DNA of 64,000 nt from Prevotella sp. (GTDB taxonomy: Bacteria > Bacteroidota > Bacteroidia > Bacteroidales > Bacteroidaceae). The stretch's first letter is position 1. Each line of letters starts with the position of its first letter. A model generated the notes under the pieces. That model was not told the DNA's origin. It did not search any database and saw only the letters and a list, made by a program, of their open reading frames with translations. A program made the translations under genes and the position numbers. Below, one piece after another: positions 23,285-33,618 of this stretch. The DNA is taken from assembly GCA_017449675.1 (NCBI GenBank), contig JAFTFG010000006.1, forward strand, positions 284,796 through 348,795. Direction: 5' to 3'.

Positions 23285-24526
23285 ATGAAGAAAAGAATCT
23301 TTCCTGCACTACACATTGCCGCTGCTTTCATGGTATTCGGGTTCCTCTGTTATGGGTGCCCCTGGTTGTTGACTGCCCGTGAGCAATCACAACTATGGCT
23401 CTATAACAGCGACTACCTGTTGCATCGTTTGTCAGAAAACGGGGGAGTAGCCCGTTATGCAGGTGAGTTTCTCGTACAGTTTGACTACTCCATCTTCTGG
23501 GGAGCCGTCGTTACAGCACTATTCTTTCTCGCTTTAGAAGGGGTATGGTGGCTGGTGCTGCGCCGTATCTGGCAATATTACCGCAAGAGCCCATATCCCT
23601 TATGGCTGCGACTACTATCCCTTATCGGTCCCATCCTACTATGGTCTTTGCTACTGGATATCAATGTACAGATGACATTACCTGTCGCTATCTTCTTAAC
23701 GATGCTACTGTCACTAGCGATACCACAACGACCTGTCATTGCCTTCCCTGTCACGATAGGGTTGATGTTGACAGACTGGTGGGTAGCAGGCCCCGTCTGT
23801 CTGTTGCTGCCGCTACTGGCTCCCTGGTCATTATTGCCAAACGCATCAGGACCGAGAACTATTGGCAAGGGGGCATTGCGAATCGCCTTCCTGACCATAC
23901 TACTGATGGTAGTCATCCGGTTGTACGCCCCGCATACCAACTATCCACTGCACCGCCTGCTTGTCGGTATCGACTATGTCCATGATGCCGGTTTTGCAGG
24001 AACCTCGGAAGAACAACAGTATGACCTGTTGGTACACCTGCATCTGTGGGAGCGATTACTGAAAGTCTCCAAGAAGCAACCACCAAAGTCCCGTGCATGC
24101 CAGTATGCCGTCCTATTGGCAGAATGGAAATTATGGAATACGCGCGAGGCAGAACTGCGACAATCGATGCAAGACACATGGGGCTCTTTGTCCAGTTGTG
24201 CCGCTTCCTTCCTGATGAGTGACCTATACTTACAACTGGGATGGATCAACATGTCACAACGTGCCGCATACGAGGCGATGGTGTCTTATCCCAACTACAA
24301 CTGTAGCGGACGGGCACTAAAACGTCTGACAGAGATGAGTCTTATCACTGGACAATATGACTTGGTTCGGAAATATGCAGGCATTTTGAGGCAAGCCCCA
24401 TTCTATCACTCATGGGCAGAAGAGATGCTACAGTTGGTTGAGCACCCTGAGCGTATCGAACGGAACGTCAACTGTATGCGACTGCGACAGATCTATCATA
24501 TGACCCCTGACGGAATGTTCTATTAA
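23285..24526 (+). CDS. DUF6057-like multi-pass inner-membrane protein
   Basis: A 413-residue protein. The N-terminal half has about six hydrophobic segments (residues about 8-30, 62-85, 102-122, 128-145, 150-175, 190-212). The second half is soluble and helical with TPR-like spacing (QYAVLLAEWKLWNTREAELRQ, SDLYLQLGWINMSQRAAYEAM). The opening (WLLTAREQSQLWLYNSDYLLHRL) resembles the DUF6057 family of Bacteroidota, which I recall from memory only. No enzymatic motif is visible. It sits between the GH10-CE1 gene and a lipoprotein propeller gene in the same operon, so it may assist in sensing or handling of the glycan. Confidence 0.65.
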   Translation: MKKRIFPALHIAAAFMVFGFLCYGCPWLLTAREQSQLWLYNSDYLLHRLSENGGVARYAGEFLVQFDYSIFWGAVVTALFFLALEGVWWLVLRRIWQYYRKSPYPLWLRLLSLIGPILLWSLLLDINVQMTLPVAIFLTMLLSLAIPQRPVIAFPVTIGLMLTDWWVAGPVCLLLPLLAPWSLLPNASGPRTIGKGALRIAFLTILLMVVIRLYAPHTNYPLHRLLVGIDYVHDAGFAGTSEEQQYDLLVHLHLWERLLKVSKKQPPKSRACQYAVLLAEWKLWNTREAELRQSMQDTWGSLSSCAASFLMSDLYLQLGWINMSQRAAYEAMVSYPNYNCSGRALKRLTEMSLITGQYDLVRKYAGILRQAPFYHSWAEEMLQLVEHPERIERNVNCMRLRQIYHMTPDGMFY

Positions 24527-24551
24527 GTGACTCCATAAAGACAGAGAAGCG

Positions 24552-26021
24552 ATGAAGAATCTACTAGGATACTGTTTGACAGCAATGATGTTGTTGACGA
24601 TGGCCTGTCAGCCACAACCACACGATGTAAGTCCGTCAGAGACTTTGCCCGATATCTTTCCAGATTATGTAGGAGTGACTGTTCCTGTGGACATCGCTCC
24701 TTTGAACTTTTCCATGTCAGACGACCATGCCGACTGGCTGTGTGTTGACGTAAAAGGTTCGAAAAGCGGACAACTGACAGTAGCAGGAGAGGAGGCAGAC
24801 TTCGACCTAGACGAGTGGCATCAACTACTCGCTGCCAACAAGGGAGGGCAGTTGACAGTGACCGTGACAGCGAGAAATAACGGTCAGTGGACAAGATACC
24901 GACCATTCGTTGTCTACATCAGTTCATCTCCTATAGACGAATGGGGCGTTACCTACCGCCGCATTGCACCCGGCTATTCCATGTATGGTCTGATGGGCAT
25001 TTGGCAACGTTGTCTGTCCACCTTCGAGGAGACCCCGCTGTTGATGAACTCACAGTCACCGGGTATGTGCGTGAATTGCCACACATCCTGCCGCACCAAC
25101 CCTGACCAGTATGTGTTCCACGTCCGAGGTGCTCATGGAGCCACTGTTATCCATCGGGAGGGGCATACGGAATTATTAAAAGCCAAGAACGACACCCTAG
25201 GCGGTTCTATGGTGTATCCCGCATGGCACCCCGGAGGGCGCTACTGTGCCTTCTCCACCAACAAGACAGCACAGGCCTTCCATATGAGAAATCCCAAACT
25301 CATCGAAGTCTATGATAACGCCTCTGACATCTTTATCTATGACACGAAGACACACACCATTCTCCGTGATACCCTGACAATGACCTCCGACTGGTCGGAA
25401 AACTGTCCGACTTTCTCTGCAGACGGTCGTTGGCTATACTTTACGACGGCGTTACAACGTACCTATCCACAGGATTATCAGAAACAGCGTTATAACCTCT
25501 GCCGCATCGCATTTGATGAACGTACAGGGAAAATGGGACAGCAAGTCGACACCCTGATACGGGCAGATGCCATGCAGAAGAGTATCTCATGGCCACGAGC
25601 CAGTTATGACGGCCGGTATATCATGTATACCCTGAGTAACTACGGCTACTTCTCCGTATGGCATCCAGAAGCCGATTTATGGCTGCTGGATCTACAAACA
25701 GGTGAGAGCAGGTCGATGGACGAGATCAACAGTCCCCGCTCGGAGAGCCTCCACCAATGGTCGTCCAACAGTCGGTGGTTCCTTTTTACCAGTAGACGAG
25801 ACGACGGCCTGTATACCCGTCTTTACTTTGCCGCTATCGGTGACGACGGCAAAGCCACCAAGCCTTTCCTGTTACCACAGCGACACCCAAAACGTTACTA
25901 TCGCCAACTGATGGACTCCTATAACACCCCAGACTTTACATCCCGTAAGATAGAGGTCAAGTCCCAAGAGTTAGGAGAAGCCATTGAAAGCGACAATCGT
26001 ATCAAGACACATATTCACTAA
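24552..26021 (+). CDS. Lipoprotein beta-propeller (PD40/TolB-like) with a CXXCH motif
   Basis: A 489-residue protein with lipobox Cys19 (LLTMAC). After an N-terminal beta domain (about 30-130), it has the heme-type motif C173-V-N-C176-H177 in SPGMCVNCHTSC. PD40/WD40-like propeller blades follow (MVYPAWHPGGRYCAFSTN, CPTFSADGRWLYFTT, WPRASYDGRYIMYTLS, LHQWSSNSRWFLFTSRR). It is anchored by lipid in the periplasm or outer membrane. Similar Bacteroidota proteins are sometimes labelled as cytochrome-c-related; heme attachment is possible but unproven, and the Cys residues could form a disulfide or bind metal instead. It pairs with the DUF6057-like gene 25 bases upstream. Confidence 0.72.
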   Translation: MKNLLGYCLTAMMLLTMACQPQPHDVSPSETLPDIFPDYVGVTVPVDIAPLNFSMSDDHADWLCVDVKGSKSGQLTVAGEEADFDLDEWHQLLAANKGGQLTVTVTARNNGQWTRYRPFVVYISSSPIDEWGVTYRRIAPGYSMYGLMGIWQRCLSTFEETPLLMNSQSPGMCVNCHTSCRTNPDQYVFHVRGAHGATVIHREGHTELLKAKNDTLGGSMVYPAWHPGGRYCAFSTNKTAQAFHMRNPKLIEVYDNASDIFIYDTKTHTILRDTLTMTSDWSENCPTFSADGRWLYFTTALQRTYPQDYQKQRYNLCRIAFDERTGKMGQQVDTLIRADAMQKSISWPRASYDGRYIMYTLSNYGYFSVWHPEADLWLLDLQTGESRSMDEINSPRSESLHQWSSNSRWFLFTSRRDDGLYTRLYFAAIGDDGKATKPFLLPQRHPKRYYRQLMDSYNTPDFTSRKIEVKSQELGEAIESDNRIKTHIH

Positions 26022-26034
26022 AAACAGTCATCCC

Positions 26035-28162
26035 ATGACCAAACTAATTACCATCTTTGCCTTATGTATGCTGTCGCTTATGACATCAGCCCGGCAGTAT
26101 ACGGGGCATCCATACCAGAATCCGAACTTGTCGGCACATGAACGGGCCATTGATCTCTGTTCCCGACTAACCTTGGAGGAAAAAGCGATGTTGATGCTCG
26201 ATGAAAGTCCCGCCATTCCCCGACTGGGCATCAAGAAATTCTTCTGGTGGAGTGAAGCCCTGCACGGAGCAGCCAATATGGGAAATGTAACGGTATTCCC
26301 TGAGCCTGTCGCCATGGCAGCCTCCTTCAACCCGGACTTATTATATAAGGTATTCGATATCGCCAGTACGGAATTCCGGGCCCAGTATAACCATCGAATG
26401 TACGACCTGAAAGGTGAAGACATGAAGATGCGCAGCCTCAGCCAAAGCGACCCTTGCGGGGACAGATGTAGAATGTGGCTATGGATATGCCTATCGGAGT
26501 ATTCCTGAGGCCGTACATCGAGGACTGATCAGCGAAGCAGAGGTTGATAAGCATGTCATCCGTTTATTGGAAGGACGTTTCGACTTAGGAGAGATGGATG
26601 ATCCCTCACTGGTAGAATGGTCTAAGATCCCCTATTCTGCGATGTCTACAAAGGAGTCAGCAGCCACCTCCCTAGATATGGCTCGCCAGACCATCGTCCT
26701 GCTCCAGAATAAGCAGCATATCCTGCCGCTGAAACGGAATGCGGAGAAAATTGCTGTCATCGGGCCCAACGCTGATAATGAGCCGATGATGTGGGGCAAC
26801 TATAATGGTGTTCCCAACCGTACCGTAACGATTCTCGATGGCATCAAGGCGAAACAAAAGAACATCACCTACCTCCCTGGCTGTGACCTGACCTACGATA
26901 AAGTGATGGACTGTCGGATGGCAACTGAATGTTCCTACGATGGTAGAAAGGGGCTGAAAGGTACATTTTGGAATAATACGGAAATGGAAGGAAAAGCAAT
27001 CGCTACCGAATACTACACCCAACCCCTTGCCGTCACCACCAATGGCATGCATGTCTTTGCGACAGGTGTTCCCGTTGAGGATTTCTCGGCTAAGTATGAG
27101 ACCACCTTCATCCCGAAGGAGGCCGGTGAGTATGTCGTCAACGTAGAGGGAACCGGCCACTTCGAACTATATATTAACGGAGAGAGGAAGTTCAGCCACC
27201 ATATCTGGCGTGCCACCCCCACTCGCACCGTATTACAAGCAGAGAAGGGACAGCAGTTCCAGATAGAGGTACGTTTCCAAACGGTGAAGACTTGGGGAGC
27301 CAGTATGAAGATCAATGTGGCCAAAGAATTGGATCTTGATTACCAACAGATGATTGCCCAACTCAAAGGTATTGACAAGGTTATCTTTGTGGGAGGCATC
27401 TCCCCTGCCCTCGAAGGCGAAGAGATGCCTGTCGAGATTGCCGGTTTCAAAGGAGGCGACCGCACCAGCATAGAACTACCCAAAGTACAGCGCGACTTTC
27501 TCAAGGCACTGAAGGCGGCCGGCAAGCAGGTGATCTTCGTCAACTGTTCTGGGTCTGCCATAGCACTCACCCCTGAGACGACATCCTGTGAAGCCATCAT
27601 ACAGGCATGGTATGCCGGACAGGAAGGAGGAACGGCTATCGCTGACGTTCTCTTCGGTGACTATAACCCCAGCGGAAAACTACCAGTCACCTTCTATCGG
27701 GACGACAGTCAGTTACCCGACTACGAGGACTATTCCATGAAGGGACGTACCTACCGTTACTTCGACAATCCGCTCTTCGCCTTCGGCTACGGACAGAGTT
27801 ATACAGACTTTGAGATTGGTAAGGCAGAGATACAAGGACAGAACGGAACTTACAAACTCCATATCCCCGTAACCAATACGGGTAAGTGTGAAGGTACCGA
27901 GACGGTACAGGTCTATATCCGTAACACAGCAGATCCCGAAGCACCATTGAAGACTCTCCGGGCTTTCCAGCGCATAACCCTCAAGGCCGGACAGACAGCC
28001 ACTGCCGAACTGACACTCACGCCCAAGAGTTTTGAGTTCTTCGACAGCGAGACCAATACCATGCGTACCAAAGCAGGAGAATACCGGATTCTCTATGGCA
28101 ACAGTTCACGCTCGGAAGATCTGAAAGAACTCCCATTGATACTGGATACCATACCCGAATAA
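26035..28162 (+). pseudogene. GH3 beta-xylosidase broken by an internal deletion and frameshift
   Basis: The ATG at 26035 (MTKLITIFALCMLSLMTSA, signal peptide) opens a normal GH3 start (LTLEEKAMLMLDESPAIPRLG, YWWSEALHG-like FFWWSEALHG, VTVFPEPVAMAASF). The frame runs to MKMRSL, then shifts near 26438-26442 and stops at 26508. In the +1 frame the homology resumes at once (AKATLAGTDVECGYGYAY) and continues through the GH3 C-terminal domain, an inserted PA14-type segment (about 26960-27300) and a fibronectin-III-like tail, to 28162. What is left would be about 710 residues; relatives are about 860, so roughly 150 residues are missing. The lost part includes the nucleophile aspartate region. The last 531 codons stay open from 26567, but no active enzyme is expected. 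An assembly error in this window cannot be excluded. Confidence 0.88.
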
Positions 28163-28195
28163 CAAAGGCGATTTTAGAATTCCGCCTGATTTGAT

Positions 28196-28236
28196 TTGCG
28201 AGATGTAACAAGAATGTAGTATGTTACATCTCGCAA
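28196..28236 (+). repeat. Perfect 15-bp inverted repeat containing an operator half-site
   Basis: TTGCGAGATGTAACA (28196-28210) and TGTTACATCTCGCAA (28222-28236) are perfect reverse complements with an 11-nt loop. The right arm contains the distal TGTTACAT half-site of the downstream susC promoter; the left arm contains an inverted copy. There is no U-run after it, so it is not a standard terminator for the upstream genes, although it could end their transcript in a Rho-like way. An operator role is favoured. Confidence 0.75.
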
Positions 28237-28287
28237 TGTATTTGTTACATACGAAAAACAGACGTTAAAATATCTTTCTTACATTTG
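28222..28287 (+). promoter_or_regulatory. Promoter/operator of the plus-strand susC-susD-susE operon
   Basis: Identical half-sites TGTTACAT at 28222-28229 and 28243-28250 (21 bp apart) are followed after 29 nt by TACATTTG (28280-28287). There is no TTTG box at the usual -33 distance. The leader to the start codon at 28397 is about 100 nt. This is the cleanest example of the shared operator. Confidence 0.78.
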
Positions 28288-28396
28288 CAGCGTCTAGCAA
28301 AAATGCGGACAAACATCGCTAACTAACACAACATATATAAATAACCTAGAATAAAACTATTATTTTTAACCAAATTAATTCATTAAACATTAAAGT

Positions 28397-31300
28397 ATGT
28401 GGAACATTAAAACGCTACAAAAAACTTTAACAGTACTGTTACTGCTCTGTTTACTCCCCATCGCGGGCTATGCACAGAACATCGTAAAAGGAACTGTAAG
28501 TGACGAGTCAGGCGAACCCATTATCGGAGCCACCGTCAAAGTACAGGGTAGCAACGAAGGTACCATTACCGATTTCGACGGTAACTTCAGTGTGAAGGCT
28601 GCCTCCGATGCGACCCTAAGTTTCTCTTATGTGGGTTATGTGACCCAGACAGTGAGCGTAAGTGGCAAATCATCCATTAACGTAACCCTGAAAGAAGACA
28701 ACACGACGCTGAATGACGTGGTGGTTATCGGCTATGGTACGATGAAGAAGAAACTGGTGACAGGTGCCACTGTTCAGGTAAAGGGTGAGGATATCGCCAA
28801 ACTGAACACCACCAATGCACTTGAGGCTATGCAGTCACAGACCCCCGGCGTACAAATCACACAGTCATCTGCACAGCCTGGTAAGGGCTACAAGGTGTAC
28901 ATCCGTGGTATCGGTACGACAGGCGACTCCCAACCCCTTTATGTGATTGACGGGGTTGCAGGTGGCAACCTGGACGGAATCAACCCTGCAGATATTGAGA
29001 GTATCGACGTGCTGAAAGATGCTGCATCAGCAGCCATCTATGGTGCCCGTGCTGCCAACGGTGTCATTCTTGTTACTACCAAACAAGGAAAGGCTGGTAA
29101 AATTGAAATCAGTTACAACGGTGCCATCGGTTGGTCTAACGCCACTAAGCGTCCGCAGTTACTCGACGCTCAGCAGTACATGACTGTCATGGACGAGTTC
29201 AGTTTTACGACTACGGGTGCAAAGATGGACTGGGCAGGCTATGTTCCTCAAACCATTCTTGACAAAGTTGCCCAAGATTGGAGAGGCACTGACTGGTGGG
29301 GTGTATTCGAGAACAAGAATGCCGTTCAGCATAACCACTCGCTGACCTTGACAGGTGGTAGCGACATTTCAAAATTCATGATGTCTTATACCTACACTGG
29401 TAATGAAGGTATCATGGGTGGTGCGCAGGCCTCTTACTACAAGCGTCACACCATCCGCCTGAATAGTGATCACGTGCTGTTGAAAGCCAAGAACTTCGAT
29501 GCCATCACTATTGGCGAGAACATCTCTATCGGCTACAGTAAAAACCATGACTTAGCAGAAGATGGTATGTACTGGAGTTATATCCACGATCTGATGCAGA
29601 CCGCTCCACTAGTACCACAGTACGCTGATAATGGTGACATTTACAATTTCAGCAAATATGGTGACGGTTGGAACGACCAGATTTTCAAGAATCCATGGGA
29701 AGCCCTCACTAAGGGTGGTTTCAACTCTATGGCTGAGAGCCGCGCACTCAATGTCAACGCAACAGCATTCCTCACCGTACAGCCCATTAAGGGTCTGAAA
29801 TGGCGTTCTCAGTTTAACTACAACTGGAATTCTGGTGCATACCGCAGTTATGGAGAGCCACGGTCTCCTGCCAACGGTTCTGCTATCGTAGATTCTTATA
29901 GTGGCAGTCAGAACCAGAACATGAGTTCTAACTGGTCTATAGAGAATACTGTTACTTATGAACTGCCCATCTTCTCTGGTCACAAGATTACCGCCATGGT
30001 TGGTCAGAGTTTCCAGAGTTCTGCATGGGGCGAAAGTATCGGCGGATCCAACAAGGCCAAATACGGCGAACAACTTGCAACGCTGAAAGGTTGGGATTCT
30101 GCCTACTTGTCTAACTTCAAACTCACAAGTGCCACCGATGCCACTCTGACTGGTTCACCAACTGATGAGAACTACCTCGCTTCATGGTTCGGCCGTGTAA
30201 GTTGGGACTGGAATGAGAAGTACATGGCTACCGTAACCTTACGTTATGATGGTTCTAGCGTATTCAACGACGGACACCGTTGGGGAACTTTCCCATCATT
30301 CTCTGCAGGTTGGGTCATCAGCAATGAGAAATTCATGGAGAAGACCAAGAGTTGGCTCGATTTCTTGAAGATCCGTGCTTCTTGGGGTCAGAACGGTAAC
30401 TGCTCAATCCCTGCCTATCAGTATCTGGCCACTATCGGTCAGTCAGGTGAGGCTAACGACAACGGTTACAAGTTCTCTTCAGACATGACGACTTCTACAT
30501 CTGGAACACCAGTTACTGGTGCTTACGCAAACATCCTGCCAAACTACGACCTTACTTGGGAGACTTCTGAGCAACTTGACTTCGGTCTCGACGCACGCCT
30601 CCTCAACAGCCGTTTGGGTATAACCTTCGACTGGTATAAGAAGACTACTAAGGACTGGTTGATTGGTGGTCCTCACGTAGCCATCTACGGTACTAGCCCC
30701 GCTTACATCAACGGTGGTGATGTTCAGAATACCGGGATAGAACTCGCTATCTCTTGGAACGACAGAATCGGCAAGGATTTCAGTTACAATGCTAGCGTGA
30801 ATATCGCTACCAACAAGAATAAGGTAACCCGCATCGCCAACGACAACCACTATCTCAACGGTCCTAGCGGTGTTCTTTCACAGGGTACAGAGTACTGTTA
30901 CCGTGCTGAGGAAGGCAAGCCTATCGGTTATTTCTTCGGTATGTCATACAGCGGCATCTGGCAGAATCAGGAACAGATTGATGCTGCACGTGCAAATATG
31001 GAGGCTGCCATCGCAGAGGGTAAGATTCCTACTACCGTCGTTCTTAAGAATGCGGCTCCTGGTGACCCCATCTGGGATGACTGGAATCATGATGGTGAAA
31101 TCAATTACTCTGAAGGTGACAAGTGTGACCGTCATGAGATTGGTAATCCTAATCCTGATTTTGAACTGGGTATCAACCTTGGTTGCTCTTGGAAGGGCTT
31201 TGACTTCTCTATCAATGGAGCCGGTAAATTTGGTCATCAGATCATGCGCTCTTACCGTTCATTCGGTGACAACCCTTATCAGAACTACGACACCACGATC

Positions 31301-31648
31301 CTGAATCGTTGGCATGGTGAGGGAACCTCTAACGACCAGCCACGTCTTTCGGGAACAGGTCATAATAATACGATCTGGGTATCTACTCGTTATATGGAGG
31401 ATGCCGACTTCTTCAAAATCAAGTCTATCACTCTCGGTTACGACTTTAAACATCTCTGGAAAGCCTGTCCATTACAGCAACTCAAATTCTATGTTCAGGT
31501 TCAGAACCTCGTAACCTTTACGAGTTATACCGGCCTCGATCCTGAGGTAGGTAATTCTGCCGGTGGTTCAGGCTGGGCACGTGGCATTGACCTTGGTCTT
31601 TATCCTACCCCACGTACTTTCCTGGTTGGTGCAAGTATTAAATTCTAA
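28397..31648 (+). CDS. SusC-like TonB-dependent outer-membrane transporter
   Basis: A 1083-residue protein with signal peptide (to about residue 26), a carboxypeptidase-regulatory-like domain at about 28-110 (VKGTVSDESGEPIIGATVKV, DFDGNFSV), a TonB-box-like stretch (LNDVVVIGYGTMKKK), a plug (QPLYVIDGVAGGNL, DAASAAIYGARAANGVILVTT) and a barrel ending in RTFLVGASIKF. It imports xylan-derived oligosaccharides with the SusD starting 14 bp downstream (substrate inferred). It resembles XusA/XusC-type transporters of xylan-degrading Bacteroidota in context. The first gene of an operon under the shared operator. Confidence 0.95.
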   Translation: MWNIKTLQKTLTVLLLLCLLPIAGYAQNIVKGTVSDESGEPIIGATVKVQGSNEGTITDFDGNFSVKAASDATLSFSYVGYVTQTVSVSGKSSINVTLKEDNTTLNDVVVIGYGTMKKKLVTGATVQVKGEDIAKLNTTNALEAMQSQTPGVQITQSSAQPGKGYKVYIRGIGTTGDSQPLYVIDGVAGGNLDGINPADIESIDVLKDAASAAIYGARAANGVILVTTKQGKAGKIEISYNGAIGWSNATKRPQLLDAQQYMTVMDEFSFTTTGAKMDWAGYVPQTILDKVAQDWRGTDWWGVFENKNAVQHNHSLTLTGGSDISKFMMSYTYTGNEGIMGGAQASYYKRHTIRLNSDHVLLKAKNFDAITIGENISIGYSKNHDLAEDGMYWSYIHDLMQTAPLVPQYADNGDIYNFSKYGDGWNDQIFKNPWEALTKGGFNSMAESRALNVNATAFLTVQPIKGLKWRSQFNYNWNSGAYRSYGEPRSPANGSAIVDSYSGSQNQNMSSNWSIENTVTYELPIFSGHKITAMVGQSFQSSAWGESIGGSNKAKYGEQLATLKGWDSAYLSNFKLTSATDATLTGSPTDENYLASWFGRVSWDWNEKYMATVTLRYDGSSVFNDGHRWGTFPSFSAGWVISNEKFMEKTKSWLDFLKIRASWGQNGNCSIPAYQYLATIGQSGEANDNGYKFSSDMTTSTSGTPVTGAYANILPNYDLTWETSEQLDFGLDARLLNSRLGITFDWYKKTTKDWLIGGPHVAIYGTSPAYINGGDVQNTGIELAISWNDRIGKDFSYNASVNIATNKNKVTRIANDNHYLNGPSGVLSQGTEYCYRAEEGKPIGYFFGMSYSGIWQNQEQIDAARANMEAAIAEGKIPTTVVLKNAAPGDPIWDDWNHDGEINYSEGDKCDRHEIGNPNPDFELGINLGCSWKGFDFSINGAGKFGHQIMRSYRSFGDNPYQNYDTTILNRWHGEGTSNDQPRLSGTGHNNTIWVSTRYMEDADFFKIKSITLGYDFKHLWKACPLQQLKFYVQVQNLVTFTSYTGLDPEVGNSAGGSGWARGIDLGLYPTPRTFLVGASIKF

Positions 31649-31662
31649 TTCGATAATAAACT

Positions 31663-33594
31663 ATGAAGAAATATATTTTATCCTTGTTGACAGTTTTATC
31701 AGCAACAGCCTTGTTTACATCTTGTAACGACATGCTGGATACCGATCCGCGTAAGACCGAGATGAACAAGGAGACTTTCCCTGGTAAATCCGGAGACGTT
31801 GAGTCTCAACTTGCTGGTATCTACAGTATCATGAATGTGCTGGGCGGAGGCGACTCTGACACGACATTCCCCCTGTACTGGTGGGAATTGATGTCTGATA
31901 ACTGCTACGGTAGTGGTGGTTTGCAGGACAACAAAGTCAAGTCTATGCACTATCTCGTACAGATGAGTTCTAATCAGTACGAATTCCCATTCGTTTCTCT
32001 TTATGGTGGTGTAAAGCGTTGTAACGACCTCATTGAGAATATCGACAAAGTGCCTTGGCAGGAAGAAGAAAAAGAACTGCGTGCCCAACTCTTGGGTGAG
32101 GGTTTCTTCATGCGTGGACTCTATAACCTCTGGCTTACCCAGTTGTATGGCGACATTCCTCTTATCACCGCATCAGAAGTTCCTGCAGAGATGGAGGAAC
32201 AGGTAAGCGCAGAAGAGGTCATCTATCCACAGATTATTGCAGACTTCGTATCTGGTATGAACCTCATGGGTACAACCAGAGGCTTTGGTGATGGCCATGC
32301 CAACAAGTATGTTGCCGAGGCATTCCTCGCTCGTGCATATATGTTCTGGGCTGGTTTCTATAAAAAAGTTGGCGAACTGAAGAACGGTGCTCCTGCTATT
32401 GAACTTCTTGACCGCAATGGGGATCCTATCGAGCAGGAAGGCTGCAACGTCACATCAGTTTCTCAGACTGATGTCGTCAACGCCCTGAAGAATGTATATG
32501 GTAAATACCAACTTTGTAAAGACTACCGTTCACTCTGGCAGTACTCTAACAGTCTTCTCTGGGATGAGGCTCATGATAATGAAGACGGTACGGGCAATAA
32601 GGAAGGAACCCATGCATACGCTTTTATCGCAGATATGGATCGTAGTGACTGTTTCGATCAGCCTGGCATGGGTAACGGCAATACCGAGGAACTCTTCCAG
32701 ATTCAGTTTATGAATGCCTCCAAATGGGCTATCCCTGGTGGTTACTATAGCACCGCACGTATGTATTCATGCTATGTATCATGCTTCTGGGGTCTGCGTT
32801 GTAACGGCAATAATGGTAAGCGTGACTCTACCTATCCGTTCAATGAGGGATGGGGACAGGGTACTCCTTCCTGTAATATCTGGGATGACTGGACACACGC
32901 AGAAGAAGTTGGCGGTTATACAGACATCCGCAAACTTGGTTCTTTGATTGACTGTGTCAATGAATTAGAGTCATACACATTCGTGAAAGATGACTGCGAG
33001 GAGTCTGGCTATGCTGTCAAGAAGTGGAACTCTGTAGAACTTGATGCATGTAAGAATGACAAAGACACTTGGTGGACCAAGGCTCCTGGCTATACCAGCA
33101 GTTCACTCGACAACAGTATGCAAGGTGACCATTTCGAGGACTTCTACCTGATGCGTTATGCTGATGTTCTTCTGATGCTTACCGAACTTACCGGCGATGC
33201 CCAGTATATGAACGAGGTTCAGCGTCGTGCTCATGTTCCTGAGACTGGATACTCTTTGGAGGCTGTTCAGAACGAGCGCCGTTGGGAGTTCGCCTTCGAG
33301 GGTCTTCGTTTCAATGACATGCGTCGTTGGACGGGTATTGACAACAAAGATGCGAACGCATACGCTCCCAAGGCTCTTCAGGCACAGACCGGTAAGACAA
33401 CTACCCACCACGGTAACAAGAAGTCTACCATGAAGCACATGACCTGTTCTTGGACCAAGCGTTATCAGGACACAAATGGCTTCTTGGCCAAGCCTCAAAG
33501 TCAGATTAATCTGATGGGTGACAAACTGAAGCAGAACCCTGGTTGGGATTCTAATACTCCTGAAGAAGAGAAAACGTATGTGACACTTTATTAA
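31663..33594 (+). CDS. SusD-like surface glycan-binding lipoprotein
   Basis: A 643-residue protein with lipobox Cys21 (ALFTSC), then CNDMLDTDPRKTEM. The SusD helical core includes YGGVKRCNDLIENIDKVPW and FFMRGLYNLWLTQLYGDIPL, and the C-terminal signature NERRWEFAFEGLRFNDMRRW lies near residue 545. It partners the SusC just upstream and presents oligosaccharides to it. Length is on the long side but normal. Confidence 0.94.
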   Translation: MKKYILSLLTVLSATALFTSCNDMLDTDPRKTEMNKETFPGKSGDVESQLAGIYSIMNVLGGGDSDTTFPLYWWELMSDNCYGSGGLQDNKVKSMHYLVQMSSNQYEFPFVSLYGGVKRCNDLIENIDKVPWQEEEKELRAQLLGEGFFMRGLYNLWLTQLYGDIPLITASEVPAEMEEQVSAEEVIYPQIIADFVSGMNLMGTTRGFGDGHANKYVAEAFLARAYMFWAGFYKKVGELKNGAPAIELLDRNGDPIEQEGCNVTSVSQTDVVNALKNVYGKYQLCKDYRSLWQYSNSLLWDEAHDNEDGTGNKEGTHAYAFIADMDRSDCFDQPGMGNGNTEELFQIQFMNASKWAIPGGYYSTARMYSCYVSCFWGLRCNGNNGKRDSTYPFNEGWGQGTPSCNIWDDWTHAEEVGGYTDIRKLGSLIDCVNELESYTFVKDDCEESGYAVKKWNSVELDACKNDKDTWWTKAPGYTSSSLDNSMQGDHFEDFYLMRYADVLLMLTELTGDAQYMNEVQRRAHVPETGYSLEAVQNERRWEFAFEGLRFNDMRRWTGIDNKDANAYAPKALQAQTGKTTTHHGNKKSTMKHMTCSWTKRYQDTNGFLAKPQSQINLMGDKLKQNPGWDSNTPEEEKTYVTLY

Positions 33595-33618
33595 TCAATA
33601 TTATAATAGGAAATCAAT

